A stretch of DNA of 64,000 nucleotides. Source: CBDCRK01 sp965220955. Lineage in GTDB: Bacteria > Desulfobacterota > Binatia > Bin18 > CBDCRK01. Location of the stretch: contig CBDCRK010000037.1 of NCBI GenBank assembly GCA_965220955.1, positions 310,001 through 374,000 of the forward strand, written 5' to 3'. Positions 53,386-62,184 of this stretch are shown here, in pieces; position 1 is the stretch's first letter; each line of letters starts with the position of its first letter. The notes under the pieces were generated by a model. That model was not told where the DNA came from and ran no database searches. It worked only from the letters and a program-made list of their open reading frames with translations. The translations under genes were made by a program, and so were the position numbers.

Positions 53386-54248
53386 ACGCAGGTAACGGCC
53401 ATACTCAGGTCTACCGCTCTGGCGGAGTGGGTGAGAGCACCAACGGAAATAAAGTTTACCCCCGTCTGTGCTACCTCAGACACTCGCTCTAGCATCATCC
53501 CCCCTGAGGCCTCAAGCAATGCCCTGCCAGCAACAATCCGTACCGCCTCAGCCATCTCTGTCGTTTCCATATTGTCGAGCAGGATAATGTCTGCCTTGGC
53601 TCGGAGGGCCTCATGAACCTGATCCAGGTTGGTACACTCGACCTCGATACGTAAAAGGGCGGAGGCGTGCTTTCTGACCTGGAGAACTGCCGCTTCCACC
53701 CCCCCGCAAATAGCAATGTGGTTGTCCTTGATGAGAATCCCGCTATCTAATCCCATCCGGTGATTCATCCCGCCACCCTGGGTAACAGCATATTTCTCTA
53801 ACAGGCGTAGGCCAGGTAGGGTCTTGCGGGTATCGATAATGTGACAAGAAGTGCCAGCGACCTGGTCAACAAACTTGCGGGTGAGCGTGGCCACGCCTGA
53901 GAGGTGCTGAAGGAAGTTCAGGGTAATCCGCTCTGCCACAAGGAGAGGAGCAGCCCGACCCTCTATATCTACCACCCTCTCTCCTGTTTTAACCTGTGTT
54001 CCTTCTCCAACCAGAAGCCGCACCTGAAAGAAAGGGTCGAGAGAAGAGAAAACTTTCTCCACTAGAGGCAATCCAGCAATAACCAGATCTTCCTTAGCAA
54101 TAATCTTCCCTTCCGCCCTCACTCCTTCTGAAACCGTAGCCTGAGTGGTAACGTCTCCCCACCCTAGATCCTCTTCTAAAGCAGCGGCAATCAGGCGGCG
54201 GACTGAAGGGTGGTCAAAAGGGTGCATATAAAAAAAGCTATCAGTCAT
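53382..54248 (-). CDS. nadC: Nicotinate-nucleotide pyrophosphorylase (carboxylating)
   Basis: 288 residues from ATG 54248 (281 from ATG 54227). A longer frame to 54356 would run through the tRNA gene and is rejected. DTRKTLPGLRLLEKYAVTQG and MNHRMGLDSGILIKDNHI carry the phosphoribosyl-binding Lys/Arg residues; ECTNLDQ and DNME follow. It converts quinolinate plus PRPP to nicotinate mononucleotide in NAD synthesis. First gene of the cofactor operon, 41 bases downstream of tRNA-Leu. Confidence 0.95.
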   Translation of the reverse strand: MTDSFFYMHPFDHPSVRRLIAAALEEDLGWGDVTTQATVSEGVRAEGKIIAKEDLVIAGLPLVEKVFSSLDPFFQVRLLVGEGTQVKTGERVVDIEGRAAPLLVAERITLNFLQHLSGVATLTRKFVDQVAGTSCHIIDTRKTLPGLRLLEKYAVTQGGGMNHRMGLDSGILIKDNHIAICGGVEAAVLQVRKHASALLRIEVECTNLDQVHEALRAKADIILLDNMETTEMAEAVRIVAGRALLEASGGMMLERVSEVAQTGVNFISVGALTHSARAVDLSMAVTCV

Positions 54249-54288
54249 CAGCTTGCAGGTTTTCAGCTTGATGATGGAGGGAACAGAT

Positions 54289-54372
54289 GCGAAAGGGGGG
54301 AATCGAACCCCCACGGGTGTTACCCCACAGGATCCTGAATCCTGCGCGTCTACCAAATTCCGCCACTTTCGC
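54289..54372 (-). tRNA. tRNA-Leu (anticodon CAG)
   Basis: 84 bases fold as a class II tRNA. The acceptor arms are GCGAAAG and CTTTCGC; the D arm is GGCGGAATTTGGTAGACGC. The anticodon stem CAGGA/TCCTG carries loop TTCAGGA (anticodon CAG), followed by a variable arm GTGGGGTAACACCC, and a T arm with GGTTCGAACCC. CCA is not encoded. Its 5' half is duplicated at 62185 and serves as an island attachment site. Confidence 0.95.
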
Positions 54373-54376
54373 CCAA
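54332..54376. repeat. Island attachment repeat, tRNA-Leu copy (45 bp)
   Basis: From the anticodon stem through the 5' end of the tRNA and four bases beyond, identical over 45 bases to 62185-62229 in the same orientation. An integrase remnant starts just outside it. Confidence 0.85.
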
Positions 54377-54389
54377 TTATATTAGCTAC

Positions 54390-54854
54390 TTAGCGGTCTC
54401 CCCCAGCCTTGTCAACTTTATATGTGCACTGTGTGGGAATTTTCTGGTCGAAGACCACCTTCAAGTGCTCCTCTCGCAGGTTAACATAGCGGTAGTAGAC
54501 GGACAAGTCACTATGCTCAGACACCTTCATGACTACCTCCTAAGGGATACCTGCCATAGCCCAACGAGTTATAGCCGTATAACGGTAATCGTGCAAGGTG
54601 ATATCTTCTATCCCGGTCTTCTCCCTTGCTTCCTCAAAAGCTGTTCGGTAACTCCTAGGTCGACCGTTGCGAGTGAAGACCTTACCGCCAATACTGGCTA
54701 CCTTCCGTTGCTCTGTCCGCAACTCTTCCAGCACCTCCCGCAAGGCTGGGGTAATAACGGGGACTGCGATGAAGCCGATCCGCTGCCCCAATATGAACCA
54801 TAGGCGGGCCAATGCCCCGGTCCGGCATTGCCCGAATTGTAGCGAGGTAGTCAA
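54390..54854 (-). pseudogene. Tyrosine recombinase (phage integrase), C-terminal half with in-frame TAG
   Basis: The frame PVITPALREVLEELRTEQRK, FEEAREKTGIEDITLHDYRY TAITRWAMAGIP-TAG-EVVMKV, SDLSVYYRYVNLREEHLK follows the catalytic domain of phage integrases: HDYRYTAI (H-x-x-R box; usually H-x-L-R-H) and the catalytic Tyr in SVYYRY. The TAG at 54540-54542 sits where Gln is usual. The N-terminal domains are missing. Its position next to the tRNA repeat fits the enzyme that inserted the island. Confidence 0.8.
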
Positions 54855-54998
54855 CGCGCAGATTCCCCCAGAACGCTGTCACGAAGACAATCACACCCGG
54901 CAACGACAGGAGAGGAACATATTCTGCCTGGATTATGGAACGCAACTCATCACGTAGGGCGCCCGTACTGAGACCTCGTTTCCCCCAGGAGGCGAAAC

Positions 54999-55202
54999 AT
55001 GGAGGCATAAGAGACGGGGAGCTGGGAAGAGTTTGAGGCTTGGATTCGGACAGCCCGGGGCGGCAACTTTCGCTGGAAGATCCGTCCGGCGGACACGGTC
55101 TTGAACCGGCAAATGATCGCGGACTTGGTTCGAGAGGAGCTGGCCCGGAACCAGGGTGGTTTCCCTGCCAACAATGTCTTTATCGAGTGCGTCGACGACT
55201 AA
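54999..55202 (+). pseudogene. Unrecognised 67-codon gene with TAA at codon 4
   Basis: CAGGAGG, seven bases, ATG GAG GCA then TAA (55008-55010). The same frame continues ETGSWEEFEAWIRTARGGNF, RWKIRPADTVLNRQMIADLV and on to ECVDD before a real stop at 55200. Composition and length look like a small real protein disabled by one base change. Family not recognised. Confidence 0.45.
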
Positions 55203-55562
55203 GATCTCTAGGGACAAGGAGAGGGGAACTTGCAGCGAGTTCCTCTGCCTGCTTTGTTCCCGTTAGCCAGAGACCTTTTTTGCCTGCACTGCGTTTGCGC
55301 TCCGTCACGGCTACCCTGCACTCTCTGGCAGAGGCTACCCCGCCAGCGTCACCTCGTGCCGCATTACCTCACTCAGTGGCAAAGCTCCCCACCCTTTCAA
55401 TGAGGTGCTCGGTCCGCGGCTCGAAGGGAACAACAACGCTCGCTCTTTCGAGTGTGGGCAACGATGGCTGCCGCTCCCCTTTGTTAACAGGACGATAGTG
55501 GTATATAGGGAATATTAGTTACTGGTTCAGTCTGTTGGGTTGTCGAGCAGCTTCGAGATTCT
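55203..55562. other. Non-coding stretch upstream of the RRM gene
   Basis: About 360 bases without a credible frame on either strand. It presumably includes the promoter and 5' leader of the RNA-binding protein gene; an AT-rich segment (GTGGTATATAGGGAATATTA) at 55498-55518 is the likeliest promoter area, with no clear -35 box. Confidence 0.35.
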
Positions 55563-55599
55563 AAGACCCCTTCGAGCCGCTCAGGGTTCCAGGGGTCTT
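55563..55599 (+). promoter_or_regulatory. Terminator-like hairpin in the RRM gene leader
   Basis: AAGACCCCT and AGGGGTCTT pair perfectly over nine bases around a 19-base loop and are followed by TGTTT. It lies 25 bases before the RRM start codon. It could end upstream transcription or act as a leader structure; cold-shock RNA-binding genes often have long regulated leaders. Confidence 0.5.
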
Positions 55600-55624
55600 T
55601 GTTTATGCACCGCAGGAGGTAGCA

Positions 55625-55927
55625 ATGGCAACGAAGCTGTATATTGGCAATCTCTCTTACGATACGACGCAGACGGAGCTCCAAGATCTCTTTGCTGAGG
55701 TGGGCACTGTGGAGTCCGCGAACATCATTATGGACAGAGATTCAGGTCGATCCAAAGGGTTTGGTTTTGTGGAGATGGCGTCGGGCGAGGAAGCGCAGGC
55801 GGCCATTAAGCAATTTGATGGGTATGAGCTAAAAGGACGTAGCCTCAAAGTCAATGAGGCTCGACCCAGAGAAGAGCGCTCGGGGAGACGCTCAGATAGT
55901 GGGGGTAGACGAGAGCGACGCTGGTAG
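55625..55927 (+). CDS. RRM-domain RNA-binding protein
   Basis: 100 residues: one RNA recognition motif (RNP2 LYIGNL at 5-10, RNP1 KGFGFVEM near 45) and a short Arg/Gly/Ser-rich tail ending GGRRERRW. This is the small glycine-tailed RRM protein type known in cyanobacteria and delta-proteobacteria, often cold-induced. AGGAGGT precedes the ATG by six bases. It is the only intact gene in the left half of the island. Confidence 0.93.
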   Translation: MATKLYIGNLSYDTTQTELQDLFAEVGTVESANIIMDRDSGRSKGFGFVEMASGEEAQAAIKQFDGYELKGRSLKVNEARPREERSGRRSDSGGRRERRW

Positions 55928-56153
55928 ACTCCCTACTGAAGAGTGAGGACTCATGAGAGATGGCGGGCGAAACTTTAAGAACCAGCAACGCCAGCGCTGG
56001 GAAGCCGCCACCAGCCCGCCCCGCCAGACTGCACACCGGACGGCCTCACCCCAGCCAGTGGGCTTGAGGATGACCCAACGAGAGATGTTGCGGAAAACAG
56101 GCAGCGGAAGGACCTGGATGGCTATGTAAAATGGAAAGGAGAGAAACAAGACG

Positions 56154-56300
56154 GTGGACAGGATAAAAATTGCCATTGTTGGCGTGGGGAACTGCGCCAG
56201 TGCTCTGATTCAGGGCATCTATTACTATCGAGACAAGAACCCGGAAACCGCTCTATGTTCCCCCGATAGCTTCTTGTGTCCTGGTACTCGTGCCATGTAG
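56154..56300 (+). pseudogene. Inositol-1-phosphate synthase, N-terminal fragment
   Basis: GTG start with GGAGAG upstream, then DRIKIAIVGVGNCASALIQG IYYYRDKNPE, the NAD-binding opening of myo-inositol-1-phosphate synthase. After 33 codons the match stops and the frame ends at 56300. Proteins of this family exceed 350 residues, so this is a 5' remnant only. Confidence 0.75.
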
Positions 56301-56519
56301 CCAAAGCTCAAGGACCTGGCTGTCAAGTCTGGGATTGTTTAGCAGGTAGACAGAAAACAACGCTTTCTTCACTGCCACAGTAGGAAGAAAGGGGATGCCG
56401 CGATTTGCCATGACCGCAATTCGTTCACTTCTGGGCCATTGTTACCTCTCAGCATGCTAACTCTTTACATTGTGGTTTGCTTATTGCCCCTGGTGTCCTA
56501 TTCGTTGGGTTTACCCCGT

Positions 56520-56852
56520 CTATGGTGCCTTCAAGACAACCTTTTCTTTCTTGTCATAAAACTCCAGGCCCGGCTGTCCATCAGCCTTCAGGGCAATCCC
56601 CAAACGGACCTTCTCGTTCTCGTCGCCAAACACCAGTAGTGGCTGTTCGCCATCGCCTAGACCAATCGCAGCACGGGGCTTCCCGTTCTTGTCCACCACC
56701 TTAAACTTCTCAGCCCTGATAACCTCCGTCACCAGGGGCATCTTCTGGGCAAACACGGGCGCGCCCATAAAAAGCCTGCCTGCCACCACTCCGCCCACCA
56801 GCCCGGTGACCACAGATAGCGCCACTATCAGCACATACTGTTTTCTGTCCAT
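56520..56852 (-). CDS. Membrane-anchored or exported small protein with beta-repeats
   Basis: 110 residues. An N-terminal hydrophobic segment (YVLIVALSVVTGLVGGVVAG) works as anchor or signal. The rest has repeated units, FKVVDKNGKPRAAIGLGDGE, PLLVFGDENEKVRLGIALKA, GLEFYDKKEKV, each strand-turn with D-x-x-GKxR spacing. Such repeats occur in many uncharacterised exported proteins. GGAGGG precedes the ATG. Function unknown. Confidence 0.6.
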   Translation of the reverse strand: MDRKQYVLIVALSVVTGLVGGVVAGRLFMGAPVFAQKMPLVTEVIRAEKFKVVDKNGKPRAAIGLGDGEQPLLVFGDENEKVRLGIALKADGQPGLEFYDKKEKVVLKAP

Positions 56853-56883
56853 CTTGCTGCCCTCCTCTGGTGAGACAATGTAA

Positions 56884-57496
56884 GCTGACTTCTGCTCCTA
56901 AGGAGTTTCGCCAAAATAATTTATCCGTCTACGATCTAGGCTTGATGGTGTAATTGGGGTTTCCGGAGTAAACGTAAAAAACGTCGCTAGTCCGGAAATC
57001 ATTGTTAAATCGAGAGTTTTTCTTTCGGAGTAAGCCGAGATATATACAAAAATGGGAATTGGGCTTGCCGCGAAGATGCGACCCCCGCCGATCCGTTCTC
57101 GAGTGACAGATTCAGCACCGTGTCTAAGGGCGAGGGGAGCGCATCAAAGTCAATCACGTAATCGTCAAACCGTTTGATCAAGCGTGTTATACACTGACTC
57201 AACGCGACCATCTCGGCCGTCGAGCACGATTTCTGCGAAATTCTAGCAGATAAAGGTGTAAGCCCATTTATATGTTGAGAGTTTCTTTGCCTTTTTCTCT
57301 CACAGCCAGTCGTTTCTTTATTCAGAATTCGGTCGTTTGAGATACAGAGATTAAGTGATGAGATAAGTAACTCAAACAGCAGGATTTTCTCTGCAAATCC
57401 CGGGTGTTGCACAAACGTTCGTTTGGGTTACATATCCTGCTCATCGAAGGGAGGTGCTAGGATTTTACACAGTTCGTTCTCGACGGCCCAGCCGGG
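56884..57496. other. Gap without a confident gene
   Basis: About 610 bases, more AT-rich than its surroundings. A minus-strand frame of 135 codons (57005-57412) exists but has unusual composition for the region and no recognisable motif, so I leave it out. Likely junction sequence between two acquired segments. Confidence 0.4.
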
Positions 57497-58273
57497 TCAG
57501 AACGCTACGTACCCACCGTCGACTGGCAAGCAAACGCCCGTCACAAAAGACGAGGCGTCTGAGGCGAGGAAGATAGCCGGGCCGGCGAACTCTTCTGGCC
57601 GGCCGCTGCGCCCCAGCGGCGTCAGCCGGTTGATCTGTTGCTCGGTCTCAGAGTTGGGGTCCAACTGGGGTCCCCTCGGTCTGTGCGTGGTATAGCCCGG
57701 GTTGATGGCATTGACTCGGATATTATAGGCACCCCACTCGAGCGCCATCTGTCGCACCATCTGATCGACGCCGCCCTTTGCTGCACCGTAAGCCAAGAGA
57801 TTATGGAAGGCGACCATGCTGGCCGTCGATGAGGTGACGATAATCGAACCGCCCGCACCTTGTTTGATCATCTGCCGGGCAGCGACCTGACAACAGTAGA
57901 ACGCGCTGGTGAGATTCACTCCGATGGCGTGATTCCATGTCTCGTCGTCTATGTCGAGGGCTGGCCTAGAGGCGCCACCGCCGTGATTAGCGACCATGAC
58001 GTCGAGCCGGCCGAACCGCTCGACGGTGGCGTCGACCAGCCGCTGGCAGTCGCTGCGTCGCGTCGCGTCGAAGGTCAGGCTCATGACTTCCCGGCCCTTG
58101 TCAGCGAATTCCTGCGTCGTAGCTTCGACCTCGGCTGCCGAACGACCGCTGATCACCACCGTGGCACCCGCTCCCGACAAGCCCTCGGCCATCGCCTTGC
58201 CGAGCCCCCGCCACGAGCCAGTAATGATCGCAACCTTGCCGGTGAGATCAAAGAGACTGAGATCGAGGTTCAT
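57497..58273 (-). CDS. Short-chain dehydrogenase/reductase
   Basis: 258 residues, classical SDR. Cofactor loop TGSWRGLGKAMA (TGxxxGxG), NHGG in place of NNAG, catalytic Ser in IIVTSSTAS, and YGAAK (YxxxK). The C-terminal PEEFAGPAIFLASDASSFVT then GVCLPVDGGYVAF is typical of NADP-dependent gluconate 5-dehydrogenase-like enzymes. Substrate unknown. Followed on the same strand by nothing; preceded by the methyltransferase with 49 bases between. Confidence 0.9.
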   Translation of the reverse strand: MNLDLSLFDLTGKVAIITGSWRGLGKAMAEGLSGAGATVVISGRSAAEVEATTQEFADKGREVMSLTFDATRRSDCQRLVDATVERFGRLDVMVANHGGGASRPALDIDDETWNHAIGVNLTSAFYCCQVAARQMIKQGAGGSIIVTSSTASMVAFHNLLAYGAAKGGVDQMVRQMALEWGAYNIRVNAINPGYTTHRPRGPQLDPNSETEQQINRLTPLGRSGRPEEFAGPAIFLASDASSFVTGVCLPVDGGYVAF

Positions 58274-58322
58274 ATGATAAGAAACCCGCTCGCCCAGGAG
58301 CCCCGCCGGGACAGCACAGTCC

Positions 58323-59201
58323 TCAGGCGCTTACTGCGCCCCCCTTTCTGACAAACACACTGGTCGTTTGCCCAATCTCGTGGCGACGATGTTCACCCTG
58401 CTGCAGATATGCGGTAATACTGTCGTCCTCGTGCATGGCTCGGAGTCTGACCAAGCCGCACTCTAATTCCGCTGGGGTGGCCAGCGACCAGGTTGAGTCG
58501 CCGTCTCGGTAGGCTTTGCAAAAAGGCCCGTAGGGATCTAAATAATTGTTGCCTTGTAAGACTTCGTGGATAGGAACAATAATGCCAGCCGGGCCAAAGC
58601 CGACCTCGTCCAACATGGTTTGCAACAGGTCAATTGGCGGCATACGGCGGGCTAATTTGTCTACCGCTTTGGGAATCAAGTCTGCCCACCAAAATCCTTC
58701 ACGCATTTGCTGGCGGGTTGAGGTATTAAAGACAAGCACCCCGCCTGGGCGCAGCACCCGGTAGGCTTCTTCCACCACGCGACGGAGCTGGGGAAATTGC
58801 TCAGCACTATTCCCTGTTCCTAAATGATGGGCGACTTGGTTACACATCATCCCATCAAACATCGCATCAGCGTAGGGCAAGCACTCCAGACTGCCCTGCC
58901 GTAAGTGTCGCGCGGTCTCTGGGCACACCTTCTTGCGGGCTTGGGCTAACATGTTCGGGTTCAGGTCGAGTCCATGAATGGCCTGGACTTTGTCCTCTAA
59001 GGCGACCAGATAATTACCCGTGCCGCAGCCACCATCCGCAATGGTTTGGGTGGCTAGCGGGCGCACCGAGGCGGCAAAACACCCCAGAACGATCTCAAGG
59101 CCAACCGGGCTGCGGGTGCTGTCATAGGTTTTTGCCGTCTCATCGTAGTTTTCATATTCGGCCAAAGCGGCTGGAAGGCTGTGACTGAACGGCCTAGTCA
59201 T
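58323..59201 (-). CDS. Class I SAM-dependent methyltransferase
   Basis: 292 residues. SAM-binding motif I IADGGCGTGNYLVAL (with GGCGTGN), DLNPNMLAQARKK, the motif IV FDGMMCNQVAHHL and RVLRPGGVLVFNTS. The UbiE-like fold with a C-terminal extension (HEVLQGNNYLDPYGPFCKAY RDGDSTWSL) resembles small-molecule O- or N-methyltransferases. It sits between the SDR and the PEP-mutase-like fusion, same strand, gaps of about 50 bases, so probably one operon. Confidence 0.88.
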   Translation of the reverse strand: MTRPFSHSLPAALAEYENYDETAKTYDSTRSPVGLEIVLGCFAASVRPLATQTIADGGCGTGNYLVALEDKVQAIHGLDLNPNMLAQARKKVCPETARHLRQGSLECLPYADAMFDGMMCNQVAHHLGTGNSAEQFPQLRRVVEEAYRVLRPGGVLVFNTSTRQQMREGFWWADLIPKAVDKLARRMPPIDLLQTMLDEVGFGPAGIIVPIHEVLQGNNYLDPYGPFCKAYRDGDSTWSLATPAELECGLVRLRAMHEDDSITAYLQQGEHRRHEIGQTTSVFVRKGGAVSA

Positions 59202-59250
59202 CCAGGTCTCCTTTCCATAAGCAGTCTTTCAGTGTGAGCCCAACCCTCCT

Positions 59251-60930
59251 TTACGCTTTCACCTCTGCCCAGGCTCGTCGATAATCTTCAAAGCTATTCA
59301 CCTCCAGCCAACCTTTGTAAATATCCACACAGGCGATCGACTGGTTGCGATCCACCAACTCCTGCAGTATATCGGTAAAGGCGGCCTTTTCTAAGGACGC
59401 GGCTTCATGGAACTGACCGTGCTGAGCCTGCTGGACAAGCTGCTGATAGGTCTTCCGTAACACCTGAGCGCCTGCCTGGGAGAACATGGCCAGACCAATG
59501 AATTCCCCATCTGCCTCGTCTGCACACAGGTGCTGGCCAATCCGGGCCAGCGTTGTCTCTTCCAGTGTCGGGAGAAAACGGTACCCTTTTAGAGGAGGCT
59601 GATGGGTGACAACCAGGTCGGGCAGATTGACCTGATCGGCCGTCTCTGGGTGGGGCTGGTCGCCCCAGGCACGGTCGACCACAATGCTGATATCTGCCTG
59701 TGACTTGAGCAGCTTCTCCAGGATGCTGGGATCAAAAATGATATCCGCATACAGGAACAGGAAGCGGCCGGACATCTCAGACTCGGCCAGGAACAATGAC
59801 GCCAACTCGCCAGTCTCCAGGAATCGCTCGTTGTCGTAGTACCGCACGTTGGGCAGGGTGATCTGTTCCTTCTGATAGCCACGCACCACGACCACGTCTT
59901 TGATACCACAGTCATTGAGGGCCTGGATCTGCCGCTCCAGGATCGTTTGGCCTTTGATATCCAACATCGCCTTTGGGCGGTCCGCCGTCAGCGGCAACAG
60001 CTGCTCTTCAAAACCGGCCGCAATAATAATAGCCGTGACTTCGTGTCCACCTGGGACTAAAAACTGCCGTTCGTTGGCCTGGAGGTCTGGGACACCAACC
60101 AACTCATAGATTTCAGACAAGCTGACAATGTGATCATCGACCGCAGCCGGCCGTCCCTCTTCCTTCAGTGTCGCCAGGGCCTGGCGCATGGCCGTGACGG
60201 CGGCTCGTAAAACTTGGTTGGCAAAAATCACGAGTTTGAAGCCCGCAGCAGCGAGATCGGTTACCGTGGTATCAGCATACGTCGTTGGCACGCAGACGAG
60301 CGGGCACGGACTGTCCCAGGCGGCGGTAAACTCGCGTAACTCGTCAAAGGTTGAAGACTTCGAGTGGACGAGAACGGCATCGGCGCCGGCCTCGGCATAG
60401 GCGTAAGCGCGTTTAAGCGCCTCGTGTTTTCCCCACCCGGCAATCAAGGCTTCGGTCCGGGCGATGACGACAAAATCAGGGTTAGTGCGGGCCGCTTTGG
60501 CGGCTTGAATTTTTCGGGCGTGCTCCTCAATCGGGACCAGTTCGCGCCGGACCCCAACATAAAAACTACACCGTTTGGGAAAGATATTATCTTCGATGCA
60601 AATCCCGGCAACGCCGGCCCGTTCGTACTCCGTCACGGTCCGCATGACGTTAATGGCGTTGCCAAAGCCATTATCACAATCGGCGATAACAGGGATCGTG
60701 ACGGCGGAACTCATGCGGCGCACGGCGTCGAGCGTTTCACTCATCGTGAGAACATTGGCATCGGGCAAGGCACTGACCGCGGAGATGCCAAACCCACTCG
60801 CCCAGATGGCATCAAAGCTAGCCTCCTCGGCAAGCTTCGCCGACAGGGCATCATGGGCTCCGAGCACGAGCGCTGGCTGAGGGCGGCTGAGCAGGGTGCG
60901 TAATTGCGTCGTGGCTGGTGTGTGAGACAT
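59251..60930 (-). CDS. PEP mutase/isocitrate lyase-superfamily domain fused to a nucleotidyltransferase
   Basis: 559 residues from ATG 60930. Domain 1 (about 1-285) is a PEP mutase/lyase barrel: LGAHDALSAKLAEEASFDAI WASGF, IADCDNGFGNA (Mg-binding Asp) and the gating loop CIEDNIFPKRCSFY. True PEP mutases carry EDKxxPKxNS here, methylisocitrate lyases EDQxxPKRCGH; this loop is a mixture with the lyase KRC. Domain 2 (about 300-559) is a MobA/GlmU-like nucleotidyltransferase: IIIAAGFEEQLLPLTADRPK AML, LYADIIFD. Such pairing is known in phosphonate pathways (cytidylylation of phosphonates, as in Fom1). First gene of the island operon. Confidence 0.85.
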   Translation of the reverse strand: MSHTPATTQLRTLLSRPQPALVLGAHDALSAKLAEEASFDAIWASGFGISAVSALPDANVLTMSETLDAVRRMSSAVTIPVIADCDNGFGNAINVMRTVTEYERAGVAGICIEDNIFPKRCSFYVGVRRELVPIEEHARKIQAAKAARTNPDFVVIARTEALIAGWGKHEALKRAYAYAEAGADAVLVHSKSSTFDELREFTAAWDSPCPLVCVPTTYADTTVTDLAAAGFKLVIFANQVLRAAVTAMRQALATLKEEGRPAAVDDHIVSLSEIYELVGVPDLQANERQFLVPGGHEVTAIIIAAGFEEQLLPLTADRPKAMLDIKGQTILERQIQALNDCGIKDVVVVRGYQKEQITLPNVRYYDNERFLETGELASLFLAESEMSGRFLFLYADIIFDPSILEKLLKSQADISIVVDRAWGDQPHPETADQVNLPDLVVTHQPPLKGYRFLPTLEETTLARIGQHLCADEADGEFIGLAMFSQAGAQVLRKTYQQLVQQAQHGQFHEAASLEKAAFTDILQELVDRNQSIACVDIYKGWLEVNSFEDYRRAWAEVKA

Positions 60931-61128
60931 ATCGCAGGACAATATATCTCGGAACGCGTTATTTCAAGCCCTCGACTGGAATGTGCGCTGGGGTTCTCAA
61001 TCGTCCTATGTAACTGATACAGGTCAGGGTCAATGCCGATGGCCTGATTGCAGCTTCGGGGCCTTACCCTGCCGAGGCATTCGGTGTAAAGAAGAAGTCA
61101 CACTGTCCCACGAAGAAGGAGACGGACT

Positions 61129-61962
61129 ATGGCGGAAGAGGATCTGCTTCACTATGACTTCATCTACGATAATCCTGACGCGGACCAGCTCTACCAAGCA
61201 ATTTGGGGAGAGAATATTCACTTTGGCATCTACACCTCGCCCGACGAACCAATGGAAGCTGCTATGTTGCGAGCCAAGCAGCATATGGCCGCACCCCTCG
61301 GGTTGACATCACAAGATATAGTTCTCGAAGTCGGGTGTGGGTACGGCTCCATGGCACGCTTCCTGGCCAAGGCATATGGGTGCAAAGTGGTGGCGACCAA
61401 CTACTCCCGCCCACAACTGGCAAAGGCGCAGGAGCTGCTACAGCCAACAGGACTCAGCCATCTGATCCGCTTTGCCTGGGCCGACTATCACCACCTGTCG
61501 TATGAGGCAAACCAGTTCGATTATTGGTGGTGCCAAGAAGCGATTACCCATTCGACGAACAAACCCCAGGTATTTCGGGAAGCCTACCGCGTCCTCAAAC
61601 CGGGCGGCACGCTCGTCTTGTCAGACCAACTGGTGCACAAAGAGCTGCTCTCGCCAGCAGAGCGGGCCCGCATTACGACGCGGCATGGTTCGGACGACCT
61701 CTGGCAGGCGAAAGAGTTTCAGCAGGCGCTGACAGACTGTGGGTTCCGCATTGCACGTTACGAAGACTGGTCAGAGCATTTAGCCACCCATTTTACCGCC
61801 GTCGCCAAGCGTGTTGAGGAGAAACGAGCCGACCTGGCGGCCTCAATCGATGAGACGACGATCCAACACAATTACAATGTCTGGAGTTACTGGGCACAGG
61901 CGGGCCGCGAAGGCAAAATTGGCTGGGGGTATTTTGTGGCGGTGAAGGAGCCGACAGGCTGA
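61129..61962 (+). CDS. SAM-dependent methyltransferase, sarcosine/dimethylglycine N-methyltransferase-like
   Basis: 277 residues, AAGAAGGAGA before the ATG. YDFIYDNPDADQLYQAIWGE NIHFGIY is the characteristic opening of glycine/sarcosine/dimethylglycine N-methyltransferases. Motif I VLEVGCGYGSMARFLAK, the acceptor loop WWCQEAITHS and RVLKPGGTLVLSDQ follow. These enzymes methylate small amines. It is divergent from the PEP-mutase-like operon with a shared 200-base promoter region. Confidence 0.88.
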   Translation: MAEEDLLHYDFIYDNPDADQLYQAIWGENIHFGIYTSPDEPMEAAMLRAKQHMAAPLGLTSQDIVLEVGCGYGSMARFLAKAYGCKVVATNYSRPQLAKAQELLQPTGLSHLIRFAWADYHHLSYEANQFDYWWCQEAITHSTNKPQVFREAYRVLKPGGTLVLSDQLVHKELLSPAERARITTRHGSDDLWQAKEFQQALTDCGFRIARYEDWSEHLATHFTAVAKRVEEKRADLAASIDETTIQHNYNVWSYWAQAGREGKIGWGYFVAVKEPTG

Positions 61963-62029
61963 CACGAGGAGAGGAAAGGAGCAGACTGCTTCAGGACTTT
62001 CTGTCCCGTTGCCGTTCAAGCCTCATCCC

Positions 62030-62184
62030 TACCACCAGCGTTCCAGTAACTTGCCACCGTCCAGCTCCAAGTTGCCAGCTAGCTCGTCAAATTGTAAGCT
62101 GTCTTTGGCCGCAAAGACATCGGCAGCAAACAGGGGAATGATCACTCCGCCTTCGCTATGTTTTCGCTTTTTGGGCTTGGTAGA
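62030..62184 (-). pseudogene. C-terminal scrap ending at the island attachment repeat
   Basis: A frame of 51 codons (KPKKRKHSEGGVIIPLFAAD, VFAAKDSLQFDELAGNLELD, GGKLLERWW) is open from the repeat at 62185 leftward to TAG. It looks like a genuine C-terminus cut at the attachment site. Not identified. Confidence 0.4.

Noticed and set aside
18537..54542. Recurrent in-frame TAG codons as pyrrolysine or stop-codon reassignment
   Set aside because: One TAG replaces a family Trp, others sit in truncated genes, TAA and TGA interruptions occur as well, and intact genes (thiolase, aspartate aminotransferase, ilvC) end with TAG.
57005..57412. 135-codon minus-strand frame
   Set aside because: No motif, no ribosome-binding site, and composition typical of chance frames.
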